Assembly: GCA_965662365.1 (NCBI GenBank) | Contig: CBFIHR010000036.1 | Span: forward strand, 1-40,603 | Direction: 5' to 3' | DNA length: 40,603 bases | Source: CAWVWD01 sp965662365 | Lineage (GTDB): Bacteria; Bacteroidota; Bacteroidia; Chitinophagales; Saprospiraceae | Part shown: positions 27,015 through 35,596 of the stretch, piece by piece | Position numbering within the stretch: the first letter of the stretch is position 1 | Layout of the letters: the number at the start of each line of letters is the position of its first letter | Made by a program: the position numbers and the translations under genes | The notes under the pieces: model-generated | Databases searched by the model: none | What the model saw: the letters and a program-made list of their open reading frames with translations, nothing else | Told to the model about the DNA's origin: nothing

Positions 27015-27455
27015 ATCAGATATTCTTTTAACAAAAACAATGAAATTATGCTATCAGTAAAAAATCCTTAGAAATTCTTTAGGAACTGCCACAAAAAAAC
27101 ACAAATTTCCGCATAGTAGTTTTTGTTGTGCTATAAAATAATTCACTTTTATCCTCTGAGTAGTTATGAATCAGGTCTCATTCTAAAAATAGTAATTTGA
27201 CTGGAATCGAAAGCTGTGATGCGTTTCAGTAAAATGCAGGAAATATTTAGTCAAATATCAACCAGATTCCTATTTTCTACGAATTATGAATAATTCCTTA
27301 AAAACAAACTGATTACATATTCTATTTGGTCTAAGAATTATTTATTATTGTATTTCAAAAGTTGATTGATGTTTAAAATTAGCAAATTAGCGGCAAGACA
27401 TTTTGAAAAAACCTTGCCGCTTGTCCAACTCTAAATGTAATCTGACCAAATAGTT
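27015..27455. promoter_or_regulatory. divergent region with structured leader of the trehalose synthase-maltokinase gene
   Basis: The right part holds three inverted pairs: GATTACAT (27311-27318) with 27435-27442, CTATTTGGTC (27322-27331) with 27444-27453, and a central hairpin AGCGGCAAG (27389-27397) with 27413-27421. The first two pairs interleave, so they cannot both form a simple stem. The last arm ends 2 nt before the ATG. The left part (27015-27300) shows no gene and no clear motif. Confidence 0.5.
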
Positions 27456-30400
27456 ATGCAAGAAAAAAATCAGTATATCTCAAAAGAAGTAAACAAAGTC
27501 GAATCAGTAGAAACAGCATCTACAACAACTGATAAATTATGGTATAAAGATGTCGTTTTTTATGCCTTACAAGTCCGTTCATTTTACGACAGCAACGGCG
27601 ACGGCATCGGTGATTTTCCGGGTTTGACCCAAAAATTAGATTATTTATCTGACCTGGGGGTGAACGCACTTTGGTTAGTACCGTTCTTCGATTCGCCGAT
27701 GAAGGACGATGGTTATGATGTGTCGGACTTTCGAAATATTCATCCGGATTACGGCACTTTGGAACAGTTCAAAACCTTTTTGGCGGAAGCCAAAAAAAGA
27801 GACATCAAAGTCATCATCGAGTTGGTCATGAATCACACGTCTGACCAGCACGAATGGTTCAAACGTGCAAAAATGGCAGCGCCTGGTTCTAACGAACGAG
27901 ATTTTTATATTTGGTCAGATACGCAAGATAAATTTAATGATGTTCGCATTTTGTTTCCAGATTATGAAAGCTCCAATTGGGCGTGGGATTTTCAAGCGAA
28001 ACGATATTATTTTCATCGTTTCTTTTCTAATATGCCAGATTTGAATTACGATAATATCGAGGTTCAAAAAGAAATGATGCGTATTATTGACTTTTGGTTT
28101 GAAATGGGTGTTGATGGTGCAGTTTTATCTTCTGCGGCTTATTTGTTTAAAAGAGAAAATACAAATTGCGAGAATCTACCCGAAGTACATCATTTTTTAA
28201 AGAAAATAAGGAAAAAAATAGAAGAAAAATTCCCAGATAAAATATTGATTTCGGAAGTCAATATGTGGCCAGAAGACGTAGCGAATTATTATGGCGACGG
28301 CGACGAAATGCACTTAAATTTTCATTTTCCGCTGATGCCTCGTTTGTTTATGTCAATTCAGACGGAAGATAAATTCCCGATTGTAGATATCTTAAAACAA
28401 ACGCCTACCATACCCGAAAACACACAATGGGCGTTATTCCTACGAAATCATAATGAAATGACGCTCGAAATGGTAACGGACGAGGAACGGGATTATTTGC
28501 GTCAAGCATTGGCACAAGACCCTGCGGCAAGGTTGAATCGTGGGATTCGTCGTCGGTTGACTCGCTTAGTTGGTAACGATAGACGAAAATTTGAATTATT
28601 GAATATTTTGATGTTTTCGTTGCCAGGTTCACCGACCATTTATTATGGTGATGAGATTGGAATGGGTGATAATATTTATTTGGGCGATAGAAAAGGTGTC
28701 CGAACGCCGATGCAATGGAATGGCGGTTTGAACGCTGGTTTTTCGGATGCGAATCCGCAAAAATTGTTTTTGCCAGTCATCAGTGACCCGTTGTATCGTC
28801 ACGAGGCGGTAAATGTAGATAATCAGCAGGGGAATATGGCTTCGGTGCTTTGGTGGACAAAACGATTGATTGCTGTGCGTCAGCGTTGGAAAGCATTTAG
28901 CCGAGGTTCGTTGGAGTTTGTCGATTGTGCGAATAATAAGATTTTAGCGTTTATTCGTCGTCATGGTGACGAGAAAATTTTGATTGTTGTCAATCTTTCT
29001 TCTTATCCGCAAGCTGGAAAATTGGATTTATTGGAATTTAAAGGACAAAAACCTGTGGAGATTTTTAGTCAAAATAAATTCTTACGAATCAAAGAGGATT
29101 TATATCCGATTACCTTATCGCCTTTCGGTTATTACTGGTTGTCTATTGAAAATTCTGATAATGAAGAACAAACAACAGGCGATTATAAAGTTCCACAAAT
29201 TATTTTTGACGCATCGTGGCGAAATGCGTTTAATAATTTTTCTACCAAAAACCGTTTTGAAAAACAGGTTTTGGAAAACTATATGATGCAAAGTCGTTGG
29301 TTTGATGGAAAATCGAAAAAAATCGTTCGGATTGCTATCGAAAATGCGATTCCTGTCGAATATGAAGAAGGCGAATTGGCGTATTTGTTACAAGTCGAAG
29401 TGCGTTATACGACTGGTTTGCCAGATACGTATAGTTTGCCAGTGGCATTTATCAAAGGCGATGCGGTGACACATTATGAAGTCAATTATCCGAAAAGTAT
29501 TATTTGTGAAGTCTTGTTTGGGGAAGGTCGAAGTGTCGTGATTGATGCGATGAGTAATGTGAACTTTACGACCTATTTGTTTACTCAAATGGCAGCAAAT
29601 CAACGGACGCAATTGAATCGTGGTGCGTTGCATTTTCTTTCCGGTAAGAATCTACAAAATCTCAACTGCGACCCTTCGAGGGCAAAATCTCGCTTGTTGA
29701 GTTTGGAACAATCGAATACGTCTGTTTTATACACTTACAAAGACGAAAATGATAAAGAACACGAGTTTTTCTTTAAGCTATACCGCAAGTTAGAATATGG
29801 TCTGAATCCCGAATTGGAGTTGGTTCGTTTTCTTTCGGAAAATACAGATTTTGAAAATTCTCCGTCTTTCTCTGGTGGATTAGAGTTTCGAGAAACGCCG
29901 AGTTCGCAGCCATTGATATTTGGGCTTTTACAAGAAAAAATAGCAAATCAAGGCGATGCTTGGCCATTGATGTTGGATTCGTTAGACCGTTATTATCAAC
30001 AAGTTTTAGTTAAAAATGGGAATAAAACTGCTCCGAAAAAACTGATTAAAAAACAGGCTATTACGTTTGAAGATATTCCAGTATCGCATCAAAAACTGAT
30101 TACCAGTTTGACTTACGAACGAGTCACCAAATTGGCAAAACGAACCGCTGAAATGCACTTAGCGTTAGCATCAGACGACATCAATTCGGCATTTAAACCA
30201 GAAGGTTTTAGCTTGTATTATCAGCGATCGTTGTATTCGGCACATCGTAAATTGGTGGATGATAAATTTAGCTTATTAAAAAAGCGATTAAATGATTTAC
30301 CAAAGGCAATCAAACCGACTGCCGAACAAGTCTTGAATATGAATGACGCTATTTTAGCATCGTTCAAGCAGATTTTTAGTCAAAAAATAGAAGCGTGTAA

Positions 30401-30851
30401 AACTCGTGTTCACGGTGATTATCACTTAGGGCAAGTTTTATTCAATGGAAAAGACTTTATCATCATCGACTTTGAGGGCGAGCCAAATGCCACAATGGGC
30501 GAACGACGCTTAAAACGGACACCGTTCAAAGATGTCGCAGGAATGTTACGTTCTTTCCATTATGCGGCTTACGGCAAGATTTTGATGGATAAAAATTATC
30601 AAAAGAAAGATAGTGCAACGATGCAAAGTTGGGCAGCGTTGTGGTATCACTATATCAGTCGCTTCTTTTTGAAAACGTATTTTGAAACAGTCGGAAATGC
30701 TTCCTTTATTCCAGAAAAAGAGGAAGAAAAACAATTGTTGTTAAGAACTTATCTTTTAGAAAAAGCGGTCTATGAAATGGGTTATGAGTTAGGCAGTCGT
30801 CCCGAATGGCTGGTGATTCCTTTGACGGGGATTTTGGATATTATGGAGTAA
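27456..30851 (+). CDS. treS: trehalose synthase-maltokinase fusion with a degenerate GH13 active site
   Basis: The product is 1131 aa. Residues ~25-560 align along their whole length with TreS of the GH13 family (DGYDVSDF, ELVMNHTSD, ENLPEVH, MTLEMVTDEERDY, GSPTIYYGDEIGMG, RTPMQW). Residues ~600-1131 are a Pep2-type maltokinase with catalytic HGDYHLGQ (His986, Asp988) and DFEGEP (Asp1005). TreS normally interconverts trehalose and maltose, and maltokinase makes maltose-1-phosphate for GlgE. Here the nucleophile segment reads GVDGAVLSSAAYL: Val223 and Ser225 replace the invariant Arg and Asp. RNHNEM has Asn333 for the third carboxylate. Only the acid/base Glu267 remains (ISEVNMWPEDV). The reading frame is intact, so this looks like an active kinase joined to an inactive TreS domain. 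No GlgE is in the window. A terminator follows. Confidence 0.93.
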   Translation: MQEKNQYISKEVNKVESVETASTTTDKLWYKDVVFYALQVRSFYDSNGDGIGDFPGLTQKLDYLSDLGVNALWLVPFFDSPMKDDGYDVSDFRNIHPDYGTLEQFKTFLAEAKKRDIKVIIELVMNHTSDQHEWFKRAKMAAPGSNERDFYIWSDTQDKFNDVRILFPDYESSNWAWDFQAKRYYFHRFFSNMPDLNYDNIEVQKEMMRIIDFWFEMGVDGAVLSSAAYLFKRENTNCENLPEVHHFLKKIRKKIEEKFPDKILISEVNMWPEDVANYYGDGDEMHLNFHFPLMPRLFMSIQTEDKFPIVDILKQTPTIPENTQWALFLRNHNEMTLEMVTDEERDYLRQALAQDPAARLNRGIRRRLTRLVGNDRRKFELLNILMFSLPGSPTIYYGDEIGMGDNIYLGDRKGVRTPMQWNGGLNAGFSDANPQKLFLPVISDPLYRHEAVNVDNQQGNMASVLWWTKRLIAVRQRWKAFSRGSLEFVDCANNKILAFIRRHGDEKILIVVNLSSYPQAGKLDLLEFKGQKPVEIFSQNKFLRIKEDLYPITLSPFGYYWLSIENSDNEEQTTGDYKVPQIIFDASWRNAFNNFSTKNRFEKQVLENYMMQSRWFDGKSKKIVRIAIENAIPVEYEEGELAYLLQVEVRYTTGLPDTYSLPVAFIKGDAVTHYEVNYPKSIICEVLFGEGRSVVIDAMSNVNFTTYLFTQMAANQRTQLNRGALHFLSGKNLQNLNCDPSRAKSRLLSLEQSNTSVLYTYKDENDKEHEFFFKLYRKLEYGLNPELELVRFLSENTDFENSPSFSGGLEFRETPSSQPLIFGLLQEKIANQGDAWPLMLDSLDRYYQQVLVKNGNKTAPKKLIKKQAITFEDIPVSHQKLITSLTYERVTKLAKRTAEMHLALASDDINSAFKPEGFSLYYQRSLYSAHRKLVDDKFSLLKKRLNDLPKAIKPTAEQVLNMNDAILASFKQIFSQKIEACKTRVHGDYHLGQVLFNGKDFIIIDFEGEPNATMGERRLKRTPFKDVAGMLRSFHYAAYGKILMDKNYQKKDSATMQSWAALWYHYISRFFLKTYFETVGNASFIPEKEEEKQLLLRTYLLEKAVYEMGYELGSRPEWLVIPLTGILDIME

Positions 30852-30859
30852 AATATTAG

Positions 30860-30889
30860 AAAGCCGTCCCGATGTTTTGGGACGGCTTT
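30860..30889. terminator. bidirectional terminator after the TreS-maltokinase gene
   Basis: AAAGCCGTCCC (30860-30870) pairs with GGGACGGCTTT (30879-30889), followed by a T-run. It lies between convergent genes. A fragment of a similar sequence (GCCGTCCCG) appears at the right edge of the window at 40592-40600. Confidence 0.88.
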
Positions 30890-30895
30890 TTGTAT

Positions 30896-31351
30896 CTAAT
30901 CAAATTTTTCATAATCCGCATAATTAAACGGATCTGTCTGACTATACCAATGTATTCTAAAATATCCTGTTGTATCATTATAAGTAGTATAAACCCCAGT
31001 TGATGATACAGGACCTTGACCACCGCTATTCCATGGTTGTGTATAGATTTGATTAAATTGAAAATATCCTGTTAATATTCTATATGGTTCGCCCTGAAAT
31101 GACCAACCTATAAGTGAATCTTCTATAAACCAAATCGTATCTGCCAAAACATATTGAGCATCAATAGAATCCTGAATTTCTACCCATTTTCCTTGTCTAA
31201 ATTCAAAATCACACGCTAAAGGATTAATACCTTCACAAGAATCAGATTCTGTAGGTTCATCCTGAATAATAATCGGCGGTGGATAATCTTCATTACAACC
31301 ATAATAAATACAACAGCCGATAAATAGTATTGGAATGATTAATTTATTCAT
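30896..31351 (-). CDS. hypothetical lipoprotein, last gene of cassette A
   Basis: The product is 151 aa with a lipoprotein signal (LFIGCCIYYGCNEDYPPP; the lipidated Cys is probably Cys19). The mature part is short, acidic and rich in Trp/Tyr beta-strand-like segments. I recognise no family. The start overlaps the stop of the upstream subtilase gene as ATGAATAA, so it is translationally coupled to it. This suggests a partner of the protease, perhaps an inhibitor or surface anchor (inference). Confidence 0.72.
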   Translation of the reverse strand: MNKLIIPILFIGCCIYYGCNEDYPPPIIIQDEPTESDSCEGINPLACDFEFRQGKWVEIQDSIDAQYVLADTIWFIEDSLIGWSFQGEPYRILTGYFQFNQIYTQPWNSGGQGPVSSTGVYTTYNDTTGYFRIHWYSQTDPFNYADYEKFD

Positions 31352-33587
31352 ATTTCATTAGTTTTTTAGTAACAATTTTATCACCTATTTGAAGTCTAAC
31401 GATACATAGGCCGTTGCCTTGATTAATTGGAATTTTTAGTAAATGTTTTCCAATATCCAATTGTCCATTTTGAGTATAAATTAATTGTCCTGTGGCATTA
31501 AAAACATTTAAGCTATAATCATCACTTTGTGTTAAATTAATACCTAAATTGAAATTGTTCTCAAAAGGATTAGGATAAATAGTAACATCAACTTGTTGTT
31601 TAATATTTTCATTGATATTATTAGACTTATCCGTTACTACAACATTATCCTCAATCGTAGGATTATCTGTGGGAACAGTTCGTGGTAATAACCAATCATT
31701 ACAATTGCCATTAAAATTATCTGTATATGCACGAAAAGTAGCACCATTAGCTATTTTTGTTCCTACTTCTAATTTTATTTCCTCTGTTGCTTTTAAAACT
31801 ATATCAGCCCCACTCCCAACTACATAATCTCCAACCGCAATACCAGTGATAGGTTTAACATCACTCCCTGTACGAATACGACCTATACTTTCATAAAATT
31901 CTGTACCTACATCTATTTGATCTTGTAAGAATAACGTTTTCATGTATTGTAAAGATTCGTAGGCATCTAATAATCCATATCCTACCTCTTCATGCCAAGA
32001 GCCATTTGGACGACCTGCTGTAGGCATATAATTATAAGAACCCTCTTTTTGTGCAGTACTTTCTATAATATCTCTAACTTGAGCTCCTGTTAAGCAAGGA
32101 TTTTCAGCAAGTATCAAAGCAGCAACACCTGTTACATGAGGTGCGGCCGCAGAAGTTCCGCCAAAATCGGGAACAATTCCATTATTCTCAGTAGTAGTCG
32201 GTATAAATGCACCTGGAGCAACAATATCTAATTCGGAACCAAAATTACTTCCCCAGCCTCCTTGATTGCAAGAGTTTGGGTTTATTCTTTCTGCACAAGG
32301 AGACATCGCTCCTACGGTAAGAATATTATTATTAGAATTACCCGGATATCCAACCGCCCCATTATCGTTTCCTGATGCAAAAACAACCACCATACCTAAA
32401 CCATTTCGACCATTATCTAAAGCATTTGTAATTGCATCATCTAATGTTTGTGAAGGGTTATCTTCATCCCAACTCCATGAACAATTAATAACATCTACCC
32501 CTTGTTCTACCGCAAAATCGAAACCTCGTGCGATTTTTTTCTGTATACGAGGTCGTGGTCTCCCACCTACTAAATTTGCACTAATTGATATTAAGGTTGA
32601 ATTAGAAGCTATTCCTGATATTCCTGTTTGATTAGGAATTCCGCCAATAATCCCAGCACATTTTGTTCCATGTGAATCAAAACCCGAATAAACTGTGCCT
32701 ACATCATCATCATGAACATCATAACTTGGTGTTTGAGACGAAAAGTTTAAATCGTTATGAAGCTCAATTCCACTATCAAAAACAGCAACTTTAACATCAG
32801 GAGAACCTAATTCACCTGTTAGGCTTGAGAATACTAGTGGACAAATATTAATATCTATTGTTGGTGTGAATGTTATATTTCCCACTGTAATTTGATTACC
32901 TGTTGAATTTAGTCCCCATTGATTAGGATTATCAACACAATTTAAATATATATCTGACATCAAATCAGGTTCTACAGCACTAAATATATTTTGCTCATGT
33001 AGCAATGCAGCTATCTCAATTGTATTAAACTGAGTAGTTGAAGTGCATTCTACAATATACCATTGTCTATTTGGGTATTTACCTAAAATATTCAAATTAT
33101 ACGTTTCACAAACTTGTTCTAATAAACTAAAATCCTGATTACTGTTTAATTTAACATAAACATACTGAGATATACCAACTTCGTTACCTTTTGAATTTAA
33201 TAAATAAGGCATTACAAGACTAACGGCTGTTTTTTCTCTAATCTCTTCCAGATTAGAGAAATATTGGTGTTCAGATAAATTCTCATTAAAATGAATAATC
33301 GCCCAATAATTTTGAATAGGTAATGATCTTCCATCCTCATTATCTTCATCTAAACTATATGAAGTAGAGATTATATCCGTATCCAAATCAAGAATAGTCA
33401 CATTATTTCCTAAAAGTTGAGCTAATTCATCAACTTCTATATTCTCAGACAATTGTAAATAAGCCTTATTGGTATTAACTTGAAAATGCTTCTTTTCATT
33501 TTTATAGTAATAGTAATAATTGGTCTGACTGTATGTTTTAATTGAAAATAACATAACAGTAACCAATACTATAATCATTGATTTCAT
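31344..33587 (-). CDS. secreted subtilisin-like (S8) serine protease with T9SS sorting domain
   Basis: The product is 747 aa. Signal peptide 1-20 is followed by an N-terminal prodomain-like region (~25-215). The S8 catalytic domain spans ~240-545 with Asp271 (VAVFDSGIE), His306 (DSHGTKCAG), oxyanion Asn407 (FASGNDNG) and Ser479 (FGGTSAAAPHVTG). Residues ~560-655 resemble the Gly-rich stacked repeat seen before sorting domains of Saprospiria proteins (VGTKIANGATFRAY, LPRTVPT). Residues ~670-747 are a type A T9SS domain (VTIYPNPFENNF to VTKKLMKYE). It should be exported to the surface or medium. It is the third gene of cassette A. Confidence 0.94.
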   Translation of the reverse strand: MKSMIIVLVTVMLFSIKTYSQTNYYYYYKNEKKHFQVNTNKAYLQLSENIEVDELAQLLGNNVTILDLDTDIISTSYSLDEDNEDGRSLPIQNYWAIIHFNENLSEHQYFSNLEEIREKTAVSLVMPYLLNSKGNEVGISQYVYVKLNSNQDFSLLEQVCETYNLNILGKYPNRQWYIVECTSTTQFNTIEIAALLHEQNIFSAVEPDLMSDIYLNCVDNPNQWGLNSTGNQITVGNITFTPTIDINICPLVFSSLTGELGSPDVKVAVFDSGIELHNDLNFSSQTPSYDVHDDDVGTVYSGFDSHGTKCAGIIGGIPNQTGISGIASNSTLISISANLVGGRPRPRIQKKIARGFDFAVEQGVDVINCSWSWDEDNPSQTLDDAITNALDNGRNGLGMVVVFASGNDNGAVGYPGNSNNNILTVGAMSPCAERINPNSCNQGGWGSNFGSELDIVAPGAFIPTTTENNGIVPDFGGTSAAAPHVTGVAALILAENPCLTGAQVRDIIESTAQKEGSYNYMPTAGRPNGSWHEEVGYGLLDAYESLQYMKTLFLQDQIDVGTEFYESIGRIRTGSDVKPITGIAVGDYVVGSGADIVLKATEEIKLEVGTKIANGATFRAYTDNFNGNCNDWLLPRTVPTDNPTIEDNVVVTDKSNNINENIKQQVDVTIYPNPFENNFNLGINLTQSDDYSLNVFNATGQLIYTQNGQLDIGKHLLKIPINQGNGLCIVRLQIGDKIVTKKLMKYE

Positions 33588-33679
33588 ATTATTTTTGATA
33601 AAATTTTATTTGTATAAAAAATAAACTAAATGACTATGACATAAAAGAAGATGCTTATTTTTATACAGATAAAAATAAG

Positions 33680-34063
33680 CTAATCTATTCGTCTAAAGGT
33701 ATAATCATAACGTTCAGTACCTATAATTCCTGTTCTAAATTTTTTAAGAGTTAATCTTCTACCTAAGTTTGAGAATTCAAAAGCATAACTATTTCTATGT
33801 CCTGATGGCTCTTTAAAAAAAGCGATGGTATCCAAGGATACAAATCCATAAAAATATTCATTATTTCGATAGTGACGATTGCCAACTATACTATTATCTC
33901 CATAAAAGGTTAGTTGATCATCCTTGTCATCTACATTAGCCCAAGTTCCAATTAAATCCTGTTTTATAGCCATAAAAGGATCACCAGAATCATCATCTTT
34001 AGAACAATTTGTCAATGAAAAGATAATTAAACCCACCAAAAATAATTGCAATATTTTTTTCAT
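33680..34063 (-). CDS. small lipoprotein, lipocalin-like fold possible
   Basis: The product is 127 aa with a lipoprotein signal ending in SLTNCSKDDD (Cys20). The mature part has LIGTWANVDDKDDQLTFYGD and ends in beta-strand-like segments (RRLTLKKF, RYDYTFRRID). The IGTW start is typical of lipocalin-like lipoproteins in Bacteroidota. Function unknown. It is the second gene of cassette A, 53 nt after the tail-like gene and 92 nt before the subtilase gene. Confidence 0.7.
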   Translation of the reverse strand: MKKILQLFLVGLIIFSLTNCSKDDDSGDPFMAIKQDLIGTWANVDDKDDQLTFYGDNSIVGNRHYRNNEYFYGFVSLDTIAFFKEPSGHRNSYAFEFSNLGRRLTLKKFRTGIIGTERYDYTFRRID

Positions 34064-34116
34064 AATTATTAATTTTGAAGTAGTCGTCTGATTGCCAGAT
34101 AACTCTTGTCTAAATT

Positions 34117-35205
34117 CTATTTTAAACTTTCAATTTCTTGTTTAAGTCGTGTATTTTCTGCTTTTAAAGCCTTTATTTCTTTGTTGATTTCAATTAAAGC
34201 GTCATGAATGGCTTTATTTTCTGCTTTTGAATCTTCAATTTTTTGCTCTTGTTCCAAGGTATAAAGAGTCAACTCTTCCACCTTTTCCAAAAGTTTAAAA
34301 CTTAATTCCTTTAAAGGAATACGTCCATAAGCTTCATATTCAGCAGCAGATCTAATATTCGGTAAGTGATGGTTAAGGTCAATAAATTTTTGTAACTCTA
34401 TTAAAGGCATTAAGTCGTAATCATCTTCAAAAACGTAGTCAGGAGGAATAACATCTAAATCTACTTCAATTTCTCTTGCATGTATTAATCCGTCAGCTGT
34501 TAATTCTATTTGATTAGCTCCATCAGAAAGTAGTAAACGACCATTTTGAACCAAAATATCTCCACCTTCTACATGTAATAACTTTTGAGGGTTGGCAATT
34601 CCGATACCAACATTTATTGTGAATTCAGCTACTCCATTAAATTGTGTGAAACCATCAAACTTTGCAGCATAGCCAAAGTTAGTCGCTTTTCCCCATATTG
34701 CCGTACCTGAACTGGTATTAGTTATAAATTCAGCGTCTCCATTAAACTGCGTCATTCCATCAAATTTTGCAGCATGACCGTTATTAATTGCTTTTCCCCA
34801 TATTGCTGTACCCGAACTGGTATTAGTTATAAATTCAGCATCTCCATCAAACTGTGTTAGCCCCTCAAATTTTGCAGCATAACCGTTATTAGTTGCTTTT
34901 CCCCATATTGCTGTACCCGAAGTTGTTTCACTAAAAACACCAATTTTGGTATAAGCATCTACAAAGATTCCATTCTGACTTTGACTCGTCTGTGGTCCTG
35001 TAGTTCCCATTACAAATAAACGATAAGTTGGATGGACATAATCAATATTATTGAACTTATCCATGTAACCACCAATGCTTACGTGTTCAGTATTACCTGT
35101 CGTAAAAGTAGTGAAGTTACCATAGTTTGTTCCGAGTGTTTGCCCAAAAACGCTTGTCGCAGCGAAAAAGCTGCAAATCATTAGTAAGAAAGTTAATTTT
35201 TTCAT
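34117..35205 (-). CDS. surface/tail-fibre-like repeat protein, first gene of cassette A
   Basis: The product is 362 aa. The signal peptide MKKLTFLLMICSFFAATSVF is nearly identical to that of the cassette B paralogue, also at the DNA level. Residues ~92-196 are three 35-residue repeats (SSGTAIWGKA..AAKF..TQF.G.AEF). Residues ~235-362 are a C-terminal domain shared with many Bacteroidota tail-fibre-like proteins (PPDYVFEDDYDLMPLIELQK, LPNIRSAAE, LLEKVEELTLYTLEQEQKI), ending in a coiled coil. It has no T9SS domain. It is probably a trimeric surface fibre (inference). Confidence 0.78.
   Translation of the reverse strand: MKKLTFLLMICSFFAATSVFGQTLGTNYGNFTTFTTGNTEHVSIGGYMDKFNNIDYVHPTYRLFVMGTTGPQTSQSQNGIFVDAYTKIGVFSETTSGTAIWGKATNNGYAAKFEGLTQFDGDAEFITNTSSGTAIWGKAINNGHAAKFDGMTQFNGDAEFITNTSSGTAIWGKATNFGYAAKFDGFTQFNGVAEFTINVGIGIANPQKLLHVEGGDILVQNGRLLLSDGANQIELTADGLIHAREIEVDLDVIPPDYVFEDDYDLMPLIELQKFIDLNHHLPNIRSAAEYEAYGRIPLKELSFKLLEKVEELTLYTLEQEQKIEDSKAENKAIHDALIEINKEIKALKAENTRLKQEIESLK
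34620..34935. repeat. three tandem 105-bp coding repeats
   Basis: CCCCATATTG recurs at 34691, 34796 and 34901, exactly 105 bp apart, marking three near-identical 35-codon units inside the tail-like gene. High identity between units points to recent expansion or ongoing homogenisation. Confidence 0.88.
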
Positions 35206-35273
35206 AACTTTAAGTGTTTTGTATTATTTAATAAATGATATATAAATAGGGCTATCGAAGCCTCGACTCTTCG

Positions 35274-35583
35274 TTAGTCCTTATTTTTTTGCCATAGATA
35301 TAGTGTTTCGCTCTTTTTTCTTCAAAAAGCGATGATTCTAAGCCATTTCATTGCAGACATTTCTACAATTATGTGTTATTATTTTTTTACAAAAAGAAGA
35401 TTCTAAGAAATTGTCTTACTACCTCTATTCTTGGATTCTTGGATTCTTGGATTCTTGGATTCTTGGATTCTTGGATTCTTGGATTCTTGCTTTTGTATAT
35501 GATTACAATATTATGTTATTATTTTGATAAAAACAAGAAAGGAACGCAATAATTTAATTTGAAATTAAAATTTAACATATTAG
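35274..35583 (-). promoter_or_regulatory. conserved promoter-leader of cassette A
   Basis: This segment is closely related to 40217-40518 upstream of the cassette B gene. Shared blocks include GCAGACATTTCTACAAT, AAAAAGAAGATTCTAAGAAA and TTAAAATTTAACATATTAG. Read on the minus strand it has TTG (35534-35536), a 20-nt spacer and TAATATTG (35506-35513), close to the Bacteroidota -33/-7 promoter. The mRNA would start near 35499, giving a ~290-nt leader that begins with the 8-bp repeat tract. The remaining bases of the 35206-35834 gap hold the treS remnant and a terminator. Confidence 0.68.
35427..35490. repeat. 8-bp tandem repeat, 8 copies of ATTCTTGG
   Basis: Eight consecutive units of ATTCTTGG (the last ends in C) lie just downstream of the inferred promoter in the leader of cassette A. 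The paralogous leader has only about three units. It is a simple-sequence repeat likely to vary in number by slippage. Confidence 0.95.
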
Positions 35584-35596
35584 AACAAAAAGTGAT

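Noticed and set aside
27311..27453. The 10-bp inverted pair as ends of a MITE
   Set aside because: No convincing target-site duplication flanks 27322-27453 and the similarity ends after 10 bp.
27456..30851. TreS active-site changes as sequencing errors
   Set aside because: Several independent codons in two motifs are changed (at least five bases at 28119-28136 and one at 28452) with no frame disturbance, which is not an error pattern.
32266..32631. 121-codon plus-strand frame opposite the subtilase gene
   Set aside because: It is a shadow of the catalytic domain coding sequence on the other strand.
35427..35490. Repeat tract as a CRISPR array
   Set aside because: Units are 8 bp and contiguous without spacers, and no cas genes are present.
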